Assembly (NCBI GenBank): GCA_039619475.1
Contig: CM077115.1
Location: 537,510,315-537,574,314, forward strand
DNA length: 64,000 nt
Direction of reading: 5' to 3'
Origin: Icerya purchasi
Lineage: Eukaryota > Arthropoda > Insecta > Hemiptera > Monophlebidae
In this document: positions 35,551 through 46,860 of the stretch, piece after piece
Numbering within the stretch: position 1 is the stretch's first letter
Layout of the letters: every line of letters begins with the position of its first letter
Program-made: the position numbers and the translations under genes
Notes under the pieces: generated by a model
The model's input: the letters and a program-made list of their open reading frames with translations, nothing else
The model's database searches: none
What the model was told of the DNA's origin: nothing

Positions 35551-35570
35551 CACACGCCGTAGAAGGTGTG
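35551..35570 (+). other. hairpin 2 of a repeated pair
   Basis: Stem CACAC/GTGTG around the loop GCCGTAGAAG, equal to hairpin 1 at 9 of 10 loop bases. Stem changes on both sides keep the pairing. Confidence 0.6.
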
Positions 35571-36473
35571 TAGATAGTTGGCCATTATTTTTTTGAATCA
35601 TCGTAAAAGGTTTTCTGGGCTGTTCTAGGAGTGGCAATTAACGGACCCTCATGTCTCGTCTCAGAATAATACATATCTATTTTAACTTTATTATTTTCTT
35701 TGCCACTTAATAATATTTATCTATTTTAATGGTGATAGTGATAGAGCAGGCAGTTGTGGGGTCTGAAATTCATTTCGCTAAAAAAAAAAAAAAAAAAAAA
35801 AAATGTACATGAGAGAAATTTCATTTATCAAATGGCGCCCAAACTTCTATTTATGATTCATGGTTCGTCTGCTTAGGATGTCGGTTGTTTTTCGATTTTT
35901 TTTATTACTTTATTTATCTATTCGACCTTCTTCGGATATAACTATTTACAATACCAGAATACATAAGCTCCCAGCTTCGAGCTGGTTGAGCAAAGAATCT
36001 CCACTAAACATCTTGAGACTCATTCACCCACCACCTTAGACCCGACTCTGGACTATGTGAGGCGTGGGTGAGAAATGTAAATAATATTCAACGTTTAAAT
36101 ATTTTTTTGTTTTTGTCGTTTCATTTATATCATAGTTATTGGGTAACAAACGGCGGTGTACCCAAAATCATCAGTAATATTTAACGTGTATTTTTTTTTC
36201 TTTGTGTAGTCGTTGTCAATTCCTTAGGCACTGATATTATTTAGTCTAACATGCACTTAAGTATAAAGATGGGATGACGTGTGTGAATATGAATGTTATC
36301 TATGTGCTGGTCATCCCATCATGAGAGAGTGGTTGTTGAATGAATGTGGACTAGATGTGAACGGGATAGGCGGTAGTGAACTGGGAAAACTCTGTAGTTC
36401 GACAGTGAAAGGTGCGAATCCGTTGATACTCCGGGACCTGAGTCTTCATCCAAAACTCTTGTTTTGGATGGAA

Positions 36474-36488
36474 ATGAGGGGGGGATAG
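36474..36488 (+). promoter_or_regulatory. polypurine tract
   Basis: ATGAGGGGGGGATAG just before the 3' LTR fits a polypurine tract for plus-strand priming. It is interrupted by a T near each end. Confidence 0.6.
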
Positions 36489-37310
36489 TGATACGGATTC
36501 GGTACTTTTAGCGCTATCTTTTCAACGACGTTCGAGTTAGAAATTAATATTCGATTTATTTCATTAATTCACGATCTCTCGGACGTCGTTCTAAGTTGCA
36601 TCGCCGCTTTGTCTTGTCAAGGATGCTTATTCGGCCAAAACCAAAAATCCCCGTGTTCAGTGTAAGTCCGGTCGGTTGCACGTCGGCATCAGGGTAGAGA
36701 CGCATTTGTGTCTGAGTGGTAATGGTCGACGGCCAAGGCAGTGACTTGTGCCTGCGGCGAAGGCGCGTGTATGTCGAGCAACATAGAGCCGAGCGAAACG
36801 GTGAAATCCCGCGGAAATCAGGCAGGGTAGTGTGTGCGGCGATCGTACTTTCGATGGAGCACGCGTTATTGACGGTCGTATTACTTTTGTCGGGGCTGGT
36901 TGTGGTTCAACGTCGTCGGAGAATCACTTTATGCCGTATCGCTTGTTACGTTATTGTTTTTTTTTCTAGTCCGTAAAATGCCAGTTTGATTTTTCCCTTT
37001 ATATCTTTTTATATATGTTTTTTGTGAATTTGTCTGTGTAACGATCCAATACAAGATATACGTTTTTTTTTACTTTTCTTCGTGGAATTAATTTGCGGAC
37101 ACGTGGTGGGCAATATCTCCGCGCGCGAGGGCCGTCGAACGGCTACGAAATAAAATAAAAAAAAAAAAAAACAATTCTAAAAAGCCTTATTGTTCAGCTA
37201 GACTGAGCTTTTCCGGTGGTGGCAAGCCGGCCGTAAACTTGCCACTGGCGTCCGAGTATTTTTTTTTTTGTGTAAATAAAAGGGAACTAAAGAAAAAGGA
37301 GTTCACATCA
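36489..37310 (+). repeat. 3' LTR
   Basis: 822 bp and the same length as the 5' LTR, with one observed substitution (A at 36722). Confidence 0.95.
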
Positions 37311-38012
37311 ATATATATACATATATATATCTGCAACAGCATAATCAGAAGCAACTTCTTCCTGAAATTTTTTTCGCAAACTTTCTGTGGGTCTAAATTT
37401 ATTTAAGTGCCAATTTTCATAAAAATTGTTTTTGTAAATTTCTAGTTAATTTAAAGCAATGTTAAGGACGATATCGTAACGTATTTTTAATTGACAGAGA
37501 TTTTTCATCAAAGCGTTTTTCTTTCTTTTTTTTTTTTTTTAATACAAAATAAAAACGTATCCGTGTTATTGTTTCATTTAATTCTAGCGGTGATATATTT
37601 AAATAAAAAAACATAATAACTGACTTTTAATTTATATTAAATTAAATGAGTTGTATATAGTGGTATTTCATTTTTTTTCAAACTTTTTTAATTTCTTCCA
37701 ATATTTATTAAAGAAGACGTCATTTCTTTGACACCAATGATAGTTTGTAAAAAACTGTTATAAAAATCTGCTTTGAAGTTAATTTGCTAAATCTTCTTTT
37801 TTTAAGAATGACGTCGTCAATCGAAATCGACTTTTTTATCAGTATTATAGACCTATCATCTGGGGTTCCAGGGCTGTTGTTCCCATAGCGAGGTGTAAAA
37901 GATTGAATTTTGTATACGTACATGTGTATAAAATACCGAACTAGATAATAGCACGTTTAATTTGCTTAAAATAACGAAAATAATTTTTGATTTACTGTAG
38001 AATTGAAACGAA
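37311..38012. other. AT-rich DNA upstream of the BTB-kelch gene
   Basis: The gene's promoter presumably lies here. I could not single out a TATA box or initiator with confidence. A T-run is at about 37523-37540. Confidence 0.45.
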
Positions 38013-39548
38013 ATGGATGTCGTTGCAACGCGAAACATTATACTGAAATTAAATGAATGGAGAAGAGCCGGCATAAATTGCGATGTGAGTCTTATTATTG
38101 GCACACAAAAATTTCACGCGCATAAGAACATTCTCGCAGCTGCCAGTGAATTCTTCGAGAAGTTATTTACAGGTGACTTTGCCGAAAAGGAGAAAAGCGC
38201 CATCACTTTGGAGGATGTTGACCCGGATGGATTTAGATTATTTTTAGACTACATATATACGGGAGAAATTAAAATAGATGACGATAATTTTGAACAAGTG
38301 TTATCTGTAGTTAGTTATTATCAAATTGAATGTGTGATGGAAATGTTATTCGACTATGTGAAAAGTAATATTAGTACCGATAATGGATTCTATTATTACT
38401 GTTTAGTTGATTCTGTTGGAATGAAGAAGTTAAAGCAGTTTACTAAAGAATTTATACGAAACGATTTTCTTACGTGTTCGAATTGTGCAGCGTTTCTTGA
38501 TGTAACATATGCAGTTCTGCTTGAATTTATTGACAGTCCGATAAAGGATGAACTAGATAGGTTTAAAATTATAACGAAGTGGATTCAGAATGATTCGAAT
38601 GAACGATCCAATTATTTATCACATCTTATTGAATATGTTTGTTTTGAGTACATCAATAGTGATGCAATGTTAAACGAAATTTTGGATCATCAGTTGGTAA
38701 TAAACAATCTGGAAATTATTAAAGCTATACAGCAGAGAAGAACGATGCAAGGTAAAATGTGTATTTACGGCATAAATGGATCAGATCTAATAAGAGTGGA
38801 TATGCTGAATTCGAAATTAGAAGCAACATGCATGCTGGCAAAGACAAAACTGGATTATGATGAGTTCCGAATCATTTCTGCTGCTAGCACGGTGTACATA
38901 TCTACTTTTAAGTTGGATGAGGGCAATAAGTTATATCGTTTTGAAGATTCTCAGTGGGTACTTTTAAATAGGAATTATGATGCGGATGAACCCAATCTGA
39001 GTATAGTATACTCTGAAAAACATAAAACTATTTACGAAAATAATGAATGTAAAATATTTTCTTATAATTTGGAAACAAAGAGTTCCGTTTTCGAGTATAT
39101 TCATAATTCTGAAGATGACAAAATTTGTGGATCATTAGTTTTTTATAATGATTTTCTTTATACAATTTTACTTTCTGGAGATGATTATTACATATTGCAA
39201 TATGATCTGCTTAATAAGAAAACGCTTTTGAGGAGCCAATTATCAGATTATTCCGAATGGGCTAAAAGCGCCGTTTTGGGCGACAAGATGTTTATCATAA
39301 GCGGCCGTTTAGTACAGATGTACGATATTACGAATAGTTGGTGTACCATAATAATAAATAATCAAGAAAGAGATGAAGAGATTGTTCACCATTCGTTGAT
39401 CGCATACCGAAATCGACTTTATGCAATTAGAGAACAATGGGATGTTATTGATGTATTTGATGTCTCAAAAATGAATTGGACCGACGAAATTCATTTGAAA
39501 ATAAAGAATGAAAATATCTTTAATGTATTTGTAAGTTCTGTCTACTGA
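38013..39548 (+). CDS. intronless BTB-BACK-kelch-like protein (511 aa)
   Basis: An uninterrupted ORF of 511 codons from the first Met, MDVVATRNIILKLNEWRRAG. The BTB/POZ domain spans about residues 22-120 (CDVSLIIGTQKFHAHKNILA, SEFFEKLFTGDF, FRLFLDYIYTGEIKI). A BACK-like helical region covers about 125-235 (FTKEFIRNDFL, ITKWIQNDSNERSNYL). The rest (about 240-511) has the length and beta-rich spacing of a kelch propeller, but the usual GG-x-W pattern is mostly lost (MCIYGINGSDLIRV, AVLGDKMFIISGRLVQMYD, DVSKMNWTDEIHLKI). BTB-BACK-kelch proteins are usually substrate adaptors for cullin-3 ubiquitin ligases, and I infer that role here only from architecture. The lack of introns suggests a retrogene or a family that expanded by duplication. 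A decayed partial copy is at 4737-6225. Confidence 0.88.
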   Translation: MDVVATRNIILKLNEWRRAGINCDVSLIIGTQKFHAHKNILAAASEFFEKLFTGDFAEKEKSAITLEDVDPDGFRLFLDYIYTGEIKIDDDNFEQVLSVVSYYQIECVMEMLFDYVKSNISTDNGFYYYCLVDSVGMKKLKQFTKEFIRNDFLTCSNCAAFLDVTYAVLLEFIDSPIKDELDRFKIITKWIQNDSNERSNYLSHLIEYVCFEYINSDAMLNEILDHQLVINNLEIIKAIQQRRTMQGKMCIYGINGSDLIRVDMLNSKLEATCMLAKTKLDYDEFRIISAASTVYISTFKLDEGNKLYRFEDSQWVLLNRNYDADEPNLSIVYSEKHKTIYENNECKIFSYNLETKSSVFEYIHNSEDDKICGSLVFYNDFLYTILLSGDDYYILQYDLLNKKTLLRSQLSDYSEWAKSAVLGDKMFIISGRLVQMYDITNSWCTIIINNQERDEEIVHHSLIAYRNRLYAIREQWDVIDVFDVSKMNWTDEIHLKIKNENIFNVFVSSVY

Positions 39549-40235
39549 CTATGTACTTTTTAAAAATTCCTTGAAAAGCAGTACCACATTTCATTTATAA
39601 ATATTGATTAAGGGTTCATACGTATGTATAATGATAAATTTTCAAGTTAATATTTTCATTTCACTTTTTTTTATCTTTTTTAGATAAGTTAAATTTAATT
39701 TTTTAATTAAAATTTTTAAATATCTTTTTGTGTTCTTTTCATATATGGTAATGTGTACATTACATAAAGATAAAGGGTGAACCACTTTTGAGATTCAAAT
39801 TTTTTATTTCGAAATAACAGATGACTTTAACAGATGAAAGAGCGAAACATTTGAGGTAATAAATTGTTCTCTGGTAACATGGTATCTTATCACTATCGAG
39901 TTAGGAAATATGGAACTGGCGAGAAATTTTATGAAATGACTGTTCAGTATATTAGAAAATCGAAAGCAGTTATTTTACAATATACTACATATAACAATAT
40001 TTTTACATTGAAAAAAAACGACTCGTTGATTTCAGAAGCCACTTGCAAAGAACCGACTTTCGGGATGATAAAAGAAAAAAATAAGAAACTGTTTATTCGA
40101 GAAATAAAATGACCACAAAACCGTGGAAAAGTAACACAACTGTAGATAAAAATATTAATTAATGTATAAAATTTCAAGACAAAAATAACCAAAAATGCGC
40201 AAAGCAACTATATCAGTAGCAGTAGAAAAAAATAA
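39549..40235 (+). other. 3' flank of the BTB-kelch gene, shared with its duplicate
   Basis: To about 39975 it aligns with 5500-6225 of the pseudogene copy, including the MITE-free site CTGTTCAG at 39940-39947. The 82-codon frame at 39864-40112 starts within this shared flank and is not preserved in the duplicate, so I do not call it a gene. Confidence 0.7.
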
Positions 40236-40239
40236 AAAG

Positions 40240-40413
40240 ACCACGAGGTAGCTCAATGGGGAGCTGAGTAGCAGAGATGTTGTTCGAACATCAAGTAGCA
40301 GTAAAGATGTTGCCAAAAAAGGCGAGTGGCAGACAAGTGATCTCCGAATTCACACAGTGAATTCAACGACGGATAATACTAAAACGGGCATTTTGCCTAA
40401 CAATAAAAAAAAA
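40240..40413 (+). mobile_element. possible tRNA-derived SINE
   Basis: TAGCTCAATGG (40249-40259) fits a pol III A box, and TGTTCGAACA (40281-40290) is close to a B box about 20 bases further on. The unit ends in CAATAAAAAAAAA. No full tRNA fold was found, no second copy is in the window, and I did not find a TSD, so this remains tentative. Confidence 0.4.
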
Positions 40414-40679
40414 TATATAAAAAATTACACCACTTAACCGATTTTTCTAGAACATTTTAAATTTATATAGATCGGCGGGTACCCTGCATCCGAATTCTCG
40501 GGTTCCAAGAAAAACTCTTCTCACGGCTTGACATAGCTCAATCCGCATCTACAAGTACACAACCCTAAATCGAACAAACCACCTTCATATAATTAACACA
40601 CACTTTGAACGGTTCGCCAAACTGACGCCGTGCACAGTCGCAATTCCCACAAAATTTGTCGATCTAGCATTATGACCGG

Positions 40680-42650
40680 AGAATGCTCAGTTTTGCACGC
40701 TGCCCGTGGAAGCCGGAGAGTAGAAATTGATAAGCCTGGGAAATTGTCAAAAAACACGGCGAAATATGGAATATCGAATTTGGAAAAAGCAATCATTATC
40801 ATCTGCTCTTAAACAAATCTGGAATTTATCGAAACGATTTAAAAATAAGCGTACCCAGTCAAGCGATATGAAAGATGGCAGCTGGTTTGAAGGTTATACT
40901 AACATTATTGCGCCTGATTACGTTCCCTTGTCGGAGGAAGTGATTAGCCCAAATATCTCTAACACTACGGAAGTATTACATTTTATTAATCGTCCTATTA
41001 TTAGTAAGTTTAATTGTTTTGCCCGTTAATTAATATGAAAGATTTTTCCCTTGGGCTGGATGGAATTACGTACTCCGTCTTAAATAAATTAGGAGACAGT
41101 TCTAAAAATGTATTGGTCGATATATCTATAATGAACTAGTTCGGAACGGAGATGTTCCAGAAGACTAGCTACAGTTTTCGGTTATTCCTATACCGAAATC
41201 AAAGAAAGCCCAGTTAGAACTATCGTCATTTAGAAGTATTGCCTTAGTATCGTGACTTAAGAAGGCTTTTGAGATAGTGATTAAAAATCGACTCTCTGGT
41301 GTTTAGAAACTAGGGTGTATTTTCCAGTGGTATTTTTGGTTTTAGACCCGGCCTTAGCACAGAAGCTTCCATTTTTCATTTAATAAATGATGTCTATCTA
41401 TCATTTATTAATAACGAATATTTACTGGCTACATTTCTGGGTGTTACGGGGGTTTTCGATAATGTGTCGATTCCCATATTATTTGATCAATTAATGTCAA
41501 TAGGAGTTCCAGCACAGCTAGCCAAATATATATTTCTATACTTTTCTCTAATCGAATTTTATTCTTTTTAAATCCGGTGACACAGAATATTGATATTAGA
41601 CATGCCTATAAAGGCTTGGCGCAGGGTTCGGTCTTGAACCCAATTCTGTTCAATATTTACATACTCCCGTTCTTTAACGTTCAGTTTACTTGCAGCCCAT
41701 CTATCCTTTATAGCAAATCTAGTAGTATTACAAACTGTATAAACTAGAATCAACAAGCAGTGGAAATGTTTAATGACCTGCTTCATAAGGTTGAGATAGA
41801 AATATCTGCCTTTAAATCAACATCCGTCATATTTACCATGAGAAGGTTCAACGCTCAAGAACATTTTATCCAAATCTACAACTAGGCTATTGTAGCAAAA
41901 CCTTATGTTAAGTATTTAGGATTGTACTTGGATTCAAAACTTACTTAGACTAAACACATTCAAATATTATATAATAGTTGTGCTGTGATCATAAATTCCT
42001 TTTTTTTTTTTTAAATTTAAAAATAATTTGCGGGTCCCACAAGGCAATTGCTCGTCTGTGGGTTCCCAACATAATTATATCGTTTATTCATCATCTACAT
42101 CTTAAATCTAATACATCATATTCGTCTTATATATATATATTAGTTAAATCAACTTAGCTTCTATTTTTACTATTCTACGTCTAATTTTAATTCAAAACAT
42201 TTATACCCACATCATATCAGAATATTTTCACATAAGCCTTAAGTAATGCAGCTAGAACATGAGCACCAAACATTAGTTGTTTTTTTTTTTATTACATCAT
42301 TTATAATTATTTACGTTTTCAATCAATTACCCGTCTTTTCGCTGTTCCTTTCCTACAAATAACCATTTCTCATTCTTTGCACCACGCAATCAACCATATT
42401 TTTATTCTGTCTTTCCATAAATTCAAATTGCATAATTCTACGAGTATATGTAATACAACTTGGTGTGGTGAGCCGATAATTTTGAGTTTACTCTATAAAT
42501 CCTTAATTCGCTCAAAGCTGGATTATGGGTTAGCTTCTAGAACGAATTTAAATAAACTGGAGAAACTTCAAGACTTGATTATGAAGCTTATATCTGGTAA
42601 TGTCCGGACGGCTCCGATACCATGTCTACATACGGAAACCTATCTCTGAA
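40680..42650 (+). pseudogene. LINE reverse-transcriptase relic (RNase H-clade type)
   Basis: Blocks in order: SSALKQIWNLSKRF (about 40800), LGLDGITYSVLNKLGDSSKN, RNGDVPEDW, FGFRPGLSTEASIFHLINDV, FLGVTGVFDNVS (the catalytic D of FLD replaced by G), GLAQGSVLNPILFNIYI, ILYSKSSS (in place of YADD), YVKYLGLYLDSKLT, and after an insertion CNTTWCGEPIILSLLYKSLI and SKLDYG. The last blocks match the element at 45180-46860. Both catalytic boxes are mutated and stops are frequent. A second LINE tail at 42000-42425 interrupts it. Confidence 0.75.
42000..42425 (-). mobile_element. 5'-truncated LINE tail nested in another LINE
   Basis: Reverse complement of the family ending at 11160: GGAAAGACAGAATAAAAATA onward, the shared 3' UTR, the terminal stem-loop (42032-42067 in reverse) and a short poly(A) (T-run at 42000-42012). 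The flanks CATAAATTC (about 41990) and CATAATTC (about 42430) may be a worn TSD. The host RT frame resumes directly after it. Confidence 0.8.
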
Positions 42651-42848
42651 GTATTATACATAATCCTTAAATAAATCTGTTAAACAATATTACATTTCGC
42701 AAAACGTAAATAATCAAAATGCAATAATTCTAGCCAGGGGAAGATTAAAGATTTACGGGGCCCGGGACAACAAAGAAAAAATGGTAAAAAAATTCATTGT
42801 CATATATGTGCAAACAAATAAGCAAAAAAAGAACCTGCTGCATATGTA

Positions 42849-42960
42849 TTATATATATATATATATACATATGTTAATATATATATATATATATATATAC
42901 ATATGTTAATATATATATATATATACATATGTTAATATATATATATATATATGTTAATAT
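42849..42960. repeat. compound microsatellite
   Basis: Blocks of (TA)n separated by CATATGTTAA, repeated about four times. Confidence 0.95.
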
Positions 42961-44985
42961 TTGTAATTTTATATTAATGACATCATGTTTTCTTTTTCTC
43001 AAAAAAATATTTATATGTACAAATTAAATATTGTGGATAGCAAAAAAAGAGTCGTTTTTTTAATAAAAATAAAAACCTTATTTATAATGCATTATCTGCG
43101 GCGGCGGCGTAGGCAGAAATTTTTTCAGGGGGGGGGGGTCTCAATAATTATCAGTGATATAGCTTAAAATGGAAAGGAAGCTAATAATGTAAGCATAACG
43201 CAAAGAAAGAATAATTCAGTAAAAAATGAATAAAGGACTAATTTCGATAATTTTTTCAAAAATTAAATTTTTTTTTTATCTAAGTGAATTAGTAGCATTT
43301 AATTTAATTAAAAAATAATACTTGTTGTCACATTTAATTTATTTTAATTTTAAAAAGAGTAGAAATTAATATTTGAGTCAGTTAACTTTGTATGTATCAT
43401 AGATGTTGTCGACTTTTCAATGGAACTATTAGGTACCAAGTTTAAAGAAAAATTCAAAATTTGGATTTTGACATTCTAATGATTCACGATGTCCTCGAAG
43501 GGTCAGGTCCTGTTGACCGACAAATATATCCGTTTTTATAACGGTAATTATTAATTTGCGGTTTTCTATGACTTTTTCTTTTTTGGCAAAATTGATCTGG
43601 AGATTCACAGATATCAGATATGTTTTGTAGATTACCAATGATCACTTCAACATTTTCATAGTAAATATTATTTTCATCATCATCATCATCATCACGGTGC
43701 CATGTCCGTTATCGAACATTGGCTAACATTCGAGCAACCTTTCGTCTGTTTAGTACATTTCGAAACAGTTCTCTGGTGGACACCTGATACCATTGAGTCA
43801 AATTTTGTATCTACGTTATTCTTCTTCTTCCTGAAGGTCTTTATCCAGCGATCTTTCCTTAACAAACTTTATACATTCTGTGTACCTATCTTTAAGTCAG
43901 ACTGTAGCTTGATTGCTTGAATTGAAACACGTGTGTACATTCCTGCAGAGTTCTGTACCAGCGGGGGTACAGAAGAACTCGAGTTATCCTGCATTGCTGC
44001 AGGTGACCATTACCTTGCACTCTTTTTCGGGGGTGCCTATAGGTGCAGCATTAATATTCTTTCTTCCACGTGTCATGTTAGTACTGGGGAATTAAAATAC
44101 AGCGGTGGTTTCCCGTTGCCTTCCGCTGGGTTTTCTGTTAGAGTTTGCTTCCTTAACTGAAAGGATCCGGTTTTAAGGCTCGCCTACTCACTTTGGACTG
44201 GTATTCATTAGTCCGACTGGGGCACATTGTCATTATTTTCATGGCCTCGAAAAATTACTAAAGCATCTTTGCACTCAAAAAATTCTTCTATGCATAGACG
44301 CCGCGATTTCTGTCTTCCTCCTTCTTTATGTGTAAACATCACACAAAATTTACAAAACACGCCATCTTTTATTTTTGAATTTGGTAATCATAGAAAATTA
44401 CCAAACCAGTGTTATATTGAAATTTTATTTTTTCCATTTACAGTTTTAATCTGAAAATTAAAATTACGCTCCGGTTTCGTTAATAAGCTGTTTTAATTTT
44501 TCAAATTCATTTAAATCATTATTAAGAAAATAACAAAATACCATAATTTTGTACCTTTCATAACATCAAGTGTTACGTAATCATTATCCATTTTATTCGG
44601 AATCTCTTCTGATCTAAAAGTTATAGGTGTTATTTTCATAAGAGTATTGGTTATTTGTCATAAAAAAGGTAAGGAAAATTAATTTTAAGTAATTTTTCTG
44701 TTTTAATAACGAAATAGAGAAATTAGTGCAAATTACCAGAAATTTCAAATTTTCGCATAATGCAGAGTTGTTCTTAGACACAGTTATTTTTTTCCATCAT
44801 ATCTCGATATCTATTAATTAGTAGAACTAAAACAATAAACAGAACAAACCAATGAATGTTCAATTTCGTCCATCTACAAAGTTGTGTTACATTTGCAAAA
44901 TTTTATTTCTTAAATAAAAATTATAGAAATATTTAATATTAGTGTAATAACTAAAAACAAAATGTTTGATCGTTAGGACGATCCG
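42961..44985. other. mixed DNA, no gene supported
   Basis: Includes a G-run at about 43128-43138 beside a hAT-like GGCGGCGTAGGCAG (43099), a (CAT)n tract at about 43676-43694, and a less AT-rich patch at about 43920-44170 containing CGGTGGTTTCCCGTTGCCTT. That patch looks like a piece of a repeat but I cannot name it. Confidence 0.4.
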
Positions 44986-44992
44986 GACTCTT

Positions 44993-45018
44993 CGGACCCC
45001 TCCTTGGCTACGCCACTG
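44993..45018. repeat. hAT-type terminus (right end)
   Basis: GGACCCCTCCTTGGCTACGC followed by CACTG is the reverse of CAGTGGCGTAGCCAAGGAG, a common hAT end form. The left partner may be the CGGCGGCGTAGGCAG sequence at about 43098, but I could not find a matching TSD. Confidence 0.4.
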
Positions 45019-45179
45019 TGGCAGCATTTGATCATGTTCTTTTCTTTATATAAATTAAACATGCATGTGTTTAAAATTCCGTAACTGTTTATGTGATCAG
45101 AAAAAATTGAATGAAACTCAGTAGGATTTTTTTTTTAATGGATTCGTCAACATGGACATTGGCCTAAGAACAGTGGAAC

Positions 45180-46860
45180 AGAGGAGAAAGAGAGACTCAG
45201 ATCCTTACACGATCAGAGATAGCCGACAGAAAGGAATCAAGAGCTAGAATAACCGAAGGAGAAGGAAGGGAAAGAATAAATGAGCACAGTATGGAGCGGG
45301 AATACCGGTTTGTAAGAGGAAGGAATAAAAAGAAGCTTGTTCAGTTGATAATTACGAACAACCGAAAACATTATATGATCGGGATCAAAAATACATTGAT
45401 CGCCGGGAGGGTGCAATGGACAATAAGGAGAAGGCACGAGAGAATAACGGAACAATGAGGAAGGGAGCAAACTATGCCTAAAACGCAAGCGGCAAATCGC
45501 AGCGAGATTAGAACGGCGCATAGAAGGAAAGTTAATAAACCTGGGAAAGTGTGGAAGGGAAGGTTGAATAGACAAGAAAAAGAAGTTCGGGTTGGAGAAT
45601 GAGGAGACACGTAGGGAGTTAAACCATAATATGGAATGAGCAGCTGCAGACAGAAGGGTAATATTAGAAGCTGAGAAGGCATGAAGAAACCTACCAGAAG
45701 AGGAAGGTAATCGAGCGAATGAGTCAACCAACTCATTTCCCTCGATTGCGACATGGCCAGAAATCCAAAGGAAATCCGTTTGGATTAAGTGGGAAAGGAA
45801 AAGATCATGGATCAAGGAACGAATAAGAAGAATGACGTAGTCGGTTGAGTGAGAAGGAAGAGGAGATGTGATAGTCTGCAGCACGCTTTGAGCATTCGAC
45901 AGGATAAGGAGATTGCGAGAAACCGGTGGAAATTTGATAAAAAGAAGGGCACGCAGAATTGCAGTAGACTCAGCATAAAAGATTGAACAGAAGGAGGAAA
46001 GTCTAGAGGACTCGAAGTAATTGAGAGAAGGACAGAAGAAAGCTACACCAACACCAATCTTGGAGCCACGTGAAGATCAAAAAATGACTGGGGAAAAAGA
46101 GCTAAGATTCTATCGAAATTCTGATCTAACAACGTGATGAAGAAAAGGTTTGGGAGGAACAGGTGAATAAAAGCAGTTAATAGGATGAAGCAGGTAGGAA
46201 AAATTGAAGGAAAAATAAAGGAGTTTATCGTGAGTGTAGATATACGGAGAAAACTGGATAAGACGGCCAGCGATAAGATATAGAATAGGAGTTTTGTTAG
46301 TAGAAAAACGCCAGGTACGCCAGATGAAGGAATAAGGAGAAATCAGAGAGCAAGAGGAAATAGGCAACCGTTTGGTGAGGAATCGACAACCCGAGAAGGA
46401 ACGTCGAAGGAAAAGGGGAGGAATGTGACACTCAGCGTGCAGAGCTGGGATAGGAGTAGACTTTCGGGCTCCAAGGCAGAGGCGAAAACATGTATTTTGG
46501 ACCCGGTCGAGCTTAGACAGAAGAGATCTAGAAGAATTACCATAAATATAGGAACAGTAATCAAGAACAGAGCGAATAAAAGATTTGTAAAACATAAGCA
46601 GGATCACAGGATCACCTCCCCAGACAGTGTACGAAAGGGATTTAATGAGGTTGAGCCTTTTAAAAGAGGACACGTATAAACGGTTGATATGGACATGGAA
46701 GGAAAGTCGGCTATCCCGAAAAACACCCAAATAAAGAAAGGAGGAACTAAGAGGAATTTGGCCATCATTTAAGACGAAGCCAACTGAGGAAGGAATAAAA
46801 AGGCGCAGTGTAAAGACGACAGTAGAAGACTTAGAAGAAATTCTTCGAAATTCAAATATA
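45180..46860 (-). pseudogene. LINE relic: RT C-terminus plus RNase H
   Basis: Minus strand from about 46860: STVVFTLRLFIPSSVGFV, FLYLGVFRDSRLSFHVHI, LSYTVWGGDPVILLMFYKSF, SVLDYCSYIYG, LDRVQNTCFRLCLGA and PIPALHAECHIPPLFLR. After stops, 45884-45237 gives FLWISGHVAIEGNELVDSFA and the tail RLRFRHSLLP, PPGDQCIFDPDHIMFS. This is the thumb-to-RNase H part of an I/R1-like ORF2; the upstream RT catalytic part and endonuclease are missing. Frameshifts lie between the two main pieces. No long poly(A) tract closes it. Confidence 0.78.

Larger units (their letters stand above)
31916..37310 (+). mobile_element. young non-autonomous LTR retrotransposon (5,395 bp)
   Basis: Two direct 822-bp repeats with TG...CA ends (31916-32737, 36489-37310) flank 3.75 kb. 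I found one difference between the LTRs (G at 32149, A at 36722). A primer binding site follows the 5' LTR, and a G-rich polypurine stretch precedes the 3' LTR. The interior has one Gag-like coiled-coil ORF (33199-34092). I found no protease, RT, RNase H or integrase, so mobilisation would need enzymes from elsewhere. The interior also has a degenerate tandem repeat, two paired hairpins and three A-runs of about 20. Orientation is set by the PBS. Confidence 0.93.

Noticed and set aside
34061..35803. Regularly spaced A-runs in the LTR element as processed-transcript scars
   Set aside because: No retroposed body could be recognised beside any of them; homopolymers are frequent throughout the window.
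31916..37310. Fixed 5-bp TSD for the LTR element
   Set aside because: It sits in a TA repeat; only even-length duplications fit and the exact size cannot be read.
39864..40112. 82-codon frame downstream of the BTB-kelch gene
   Set aside because: It begins in the duplicated 3' flank, is not conserved in the paralogous copy, and has no domain.
42849..42960. CRISPR-like repeat-spacer array
   Set aside because: It is a compound TA microsatellite; the spacers are themselves TA repeats.
43098..45018. A full hAT element between CGGCGGCGTAGGCAG and CCTTGGCTACGCCACTG
   Set aside because: The ends match only partly and no 8-bp TSD was found, so only the right-end motif is reported.
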